Below are positions 62,576-64,000 of a stretch of DNA of 64,000 nt, piece by piece. A model generated the notes under the pieces. The model saw only the letters and a program-made list of their open reading frames with translations. It was not told the origin of the DNA and ran no database searches. The number at the start of each line of letters is the position of its first letter. Position 1 is the first letter of the stretch. The stretch is from Candidatus Leptofilum proximum (GTDB taxonomy: Bacteria > Chloroflexota > Anaerolineae > Promineifilales > Promineifilaceae), in assembly GCA_016710325.1 (NCBI GenBank), contig JADJXK010000002.1, positions 2,666,001 through 2,730,000 of the forward strand, given 5' to 3'. A program made the position numbers and the translations under genes.

Positions 62576-64000
62576 TCAATCCATATGCCGTACGTGCAGT
62601 CATTAGGGATAAAGGTGCTTTTTACGGCCGTTCCAACGAGTTGACTGATATCTTCACCCGCCTTAGCGCCATGCAAAGTTGCTCAATTGTTGGTCCGCGA
62701 CGGATCGGCAAATCCTCGCTCTTATATCATTTAACACAAACCTATCAACAGCATCTACCAGATGCGCAGAATTACATCTTTGCCTATATTGATTTGCAGG
62801 AGTTGTCTGGCCTAGGAGCTGATGATTTTTTTGACACAGCCGTTTTTGAACTTCATCAAGCATCCGAGCACCCAGAGTTTCTCGATATGGATCTAAACCG
62901 CTATGGAAACATGCGGGAGTTCCGTCGTCTTTTGATAAGGCTACGCAGTACTGGCCTGAAATTGGTATTGTGCCTTGATGAGTTCGAAATGCTTAGTAAG
63001 AATGAAAATTTCAGTGTCGATTTTTTCACCTACTTACGTGGGCTTTGCAGCAACTATGACCTCGCACTCATCACCTCATCTCGAACCAGTTTATACGAAT
63101 TGTGCCACAAAGGTGGTTTACAAACCTCTCAATTTTGGAATATCTTCGTAGAGCTCGGCCTGGGACTGATGTCGGATAAAGAGGCATTGACACTTATTAC
63201 CGAACCTTTTAAGCAGACCGGAAGGGAACTACATCATGAGGAAATAAGCTTCATCGAGGAATGGGCAGGTCGGCATCCGTTCTTCATCCAAACCTGCTGC
63301 TATCATCTTTTTACTACACCTGTAGCGGAACTTCTTCCACGATTTATGAGTGAAGCAGAGCCACATTTTTTATACTCATATAATCAACTAACCGGGGAAG
63401 AGCAATCTATCATTTTTAAACTGGCAAATGGCCAGCCTTTCTTTCTTTCTAATACCGAATTTACTTCACTCGAGAAACAGGCAATCATTATCGGTTCTGC
63501 ATTTGACCCCAAATTGGCTTCGAAAGGTTGGGAACGCTTTTTACTGCAGCAATCGTCTCTCTCGTCTTCAGAATCTCGTAAGATGGCGGCACTATCTGAG
63601 CCAGAGTTAGTCAACTTGTCGCACCTGCGCGATTTAATTGTAAAGCACTTCGATGAAAATGAAGTTATGGATCTTTGTTTCGATCTACGCATCGAGTTTG
63701 AAGAACTTGTCGGTAACGAAAAACGCGGCAAGACACGAAGTCTCATCAATAAATTAGAACGCGAAGGTCGCCTTAATGAACTCATTGACCATTGCGCCAA
63801 GCTTCGTCCTCGTGTCAACTGGATCAAAACACCGACTCAAAAAAATCAGACGGCACCCACGAGCTTGACCGATTTGCAGTCGGGAGCTGTATACCCAGAC
63901 TATGAGAATTTCAGTATAAAACTAGAGCAACTTAATAACGACAGTTATAGGGTGCTCGTTTTAGAAAGTCCGGCTGGCCAAGATAGCGCGCTTTGCAAGC
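62572..64000 (+). CDS. AAA/STAND-type ATPase with effector-associated (death-like) domain, partial
   Basis: The start ATG 62572 overlaps the upstream stop (ATGA); the frame is open to the window edge (476 codons). The ATPase domain has Walker A SIVGPRRIGKSSLLYHL at about residue 41 and Walker B LVLCLDEFEML at about 130. It has ALITSSRTSLYEL as sensor, then a winged-helix-like region. Residues about 349-420 (LRDLIVKHFDENEVMDLCFD, LRIEFEELVGNEKRGKTRSLI, RLNELIDHCAKLRPRVNW) match the pattern of effector-associated domains (EAD) of conflict systems. The last visible strand (YRVLVLESPAGQDS) looks like the lead-in to a CHAT-type or similar C-terminal effector that lies outside the window. Confidence 0.75.
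   Translation, partial: MINPYAVRAVIRDKGAFYGRSNELTDIFTRLSAMQSCSIVGPRRIGKSSLLYHLTQTYQQHLPDAQNYIFAYIDLQELSGLGADDFFDTAVFELHQASEHPEFLDMDLNRYGNMREFRRLLIRLRSTGLKLVLCLDEFEMLSKNENFSVDFFTYLRGLCSNYDLALITSSRTSLYELCHKGGLQTSQFWNIFVELGLGLMSDKEALTLITEPFKQTGRELHHEEISFIEEWAGRHPFFIQTCCYHLFTTPVAELLPRFMSEAEPHFLYSYNQLTGEEQSIIFKLANGQPFFLSNTEFTSLEKQAIIIGSAFDPKLASKGWERFLLQQSSLSSSESRKMAALSEPELVNLSHLRDLIVKHFDENEVMDLCFDLRIEFEELVGNEKRGKTRSLINKLEREGRLNELIDHCAKLRPRVNWIKTPTQKNQTAPTSLTDLQSGAVYPDYENFSIKLEQLNNDSYRVLVLESPAGQDSALCK

Overview
The window looks like a piece of a Chloroflexota (Anaerolineae-like, probably filamentous) chromosome. This is inferred from three things: surface proteins with Pro/Thr-rich linkers next to a YLPLL/YLPIV motif, palindromic insertions inside genes, and a very dense 8-bp palindrome ACGGCCGT. 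No rRNA, tRNA or CRISPR array was recognised.

Region 1 (1 to about 14.44 kb) is GC-rich core chromosome. It holds an alpha/beta-hydrolase fragment, a 34-residue membrane peptide, a YtcJ-like amidohydrolase, a DUF2723 membrane protein, a GT4 glycosyltransferase, an NAD-dependent epimerase and a KimA-like potassium transporter. A KdpD sensor kinase and a KdpE regulator follow, then a small membrane protein and the ComM ATPase gene. ComM is cut off mid-gene at about 14.44 kb. Two promoter regions (9.35 and 13.16 kb) carry the same four-half-site operator, which suggests one OmpR-type regulator, probably the KdpE, controls both.

Region 2 (14.44 to 49.9 kb) is more AT-rich and poor in ACGGCCGT, and reads as an accessory island. 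It has an AAC(3)-like acetyltransferase next to a membrane/ISOCOT-like/HAD fusion, IS elements and relics (IS3-like, IS200, IS110 relic, internally deleted IS701-like, truncated IS66, IS481/IS3-like relic) and two tyrosine recombinases, one a fragment. It also has two larger gene systems. The first (22.2 to 32.6 kb, minus strand) includes two proteins sharing an unusual VGxGAAxG...NIAGxDI N-terminal motif, with a TPR membrane protein, a membrane/helical-repeat protein and a 1221-residue protein of unknown function. The second (33.1 to 45.4 kb, minus strand) encodes its own sigma-54 and a sigma-54 activator. It continues with a seven-gene train behind a near-consensus sigma-54 promoter: a Glu/Tyr-rich glycine-zipper protein, an HEVGH zincin, a carboxypeptidase-regulatory-like protein, a PLP enzyme, a DUF2272/peptidoglycan-binding protein, a second protein with a peptidoglycan-binding tail behind an in-frame TAG, and an amidohydrolase. 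I consider this train the best candidate for an undescribed system. A dispersed repeat ('repeat B', 4 copies) lies at the boundaries between these modules.

Region 3 (49.9 to 64 kb) holds a beta-helical surface protein, a phospholipase-D-like exported protein and an SH3/lamin-tail lipoprotein-like protein. After these comes a 2411-residue membrane sensor (about 20 membrane segments, WD40-like and two-component-type propellers, CARDB-like domain, AAA/STAND-type ATPase). It overlaps by 4 bp a second ATPase with a probable effector-associated (death-like) domain, which runs off the window. This pair resembles NTP-dependent bacterial conflict or signalling systems.
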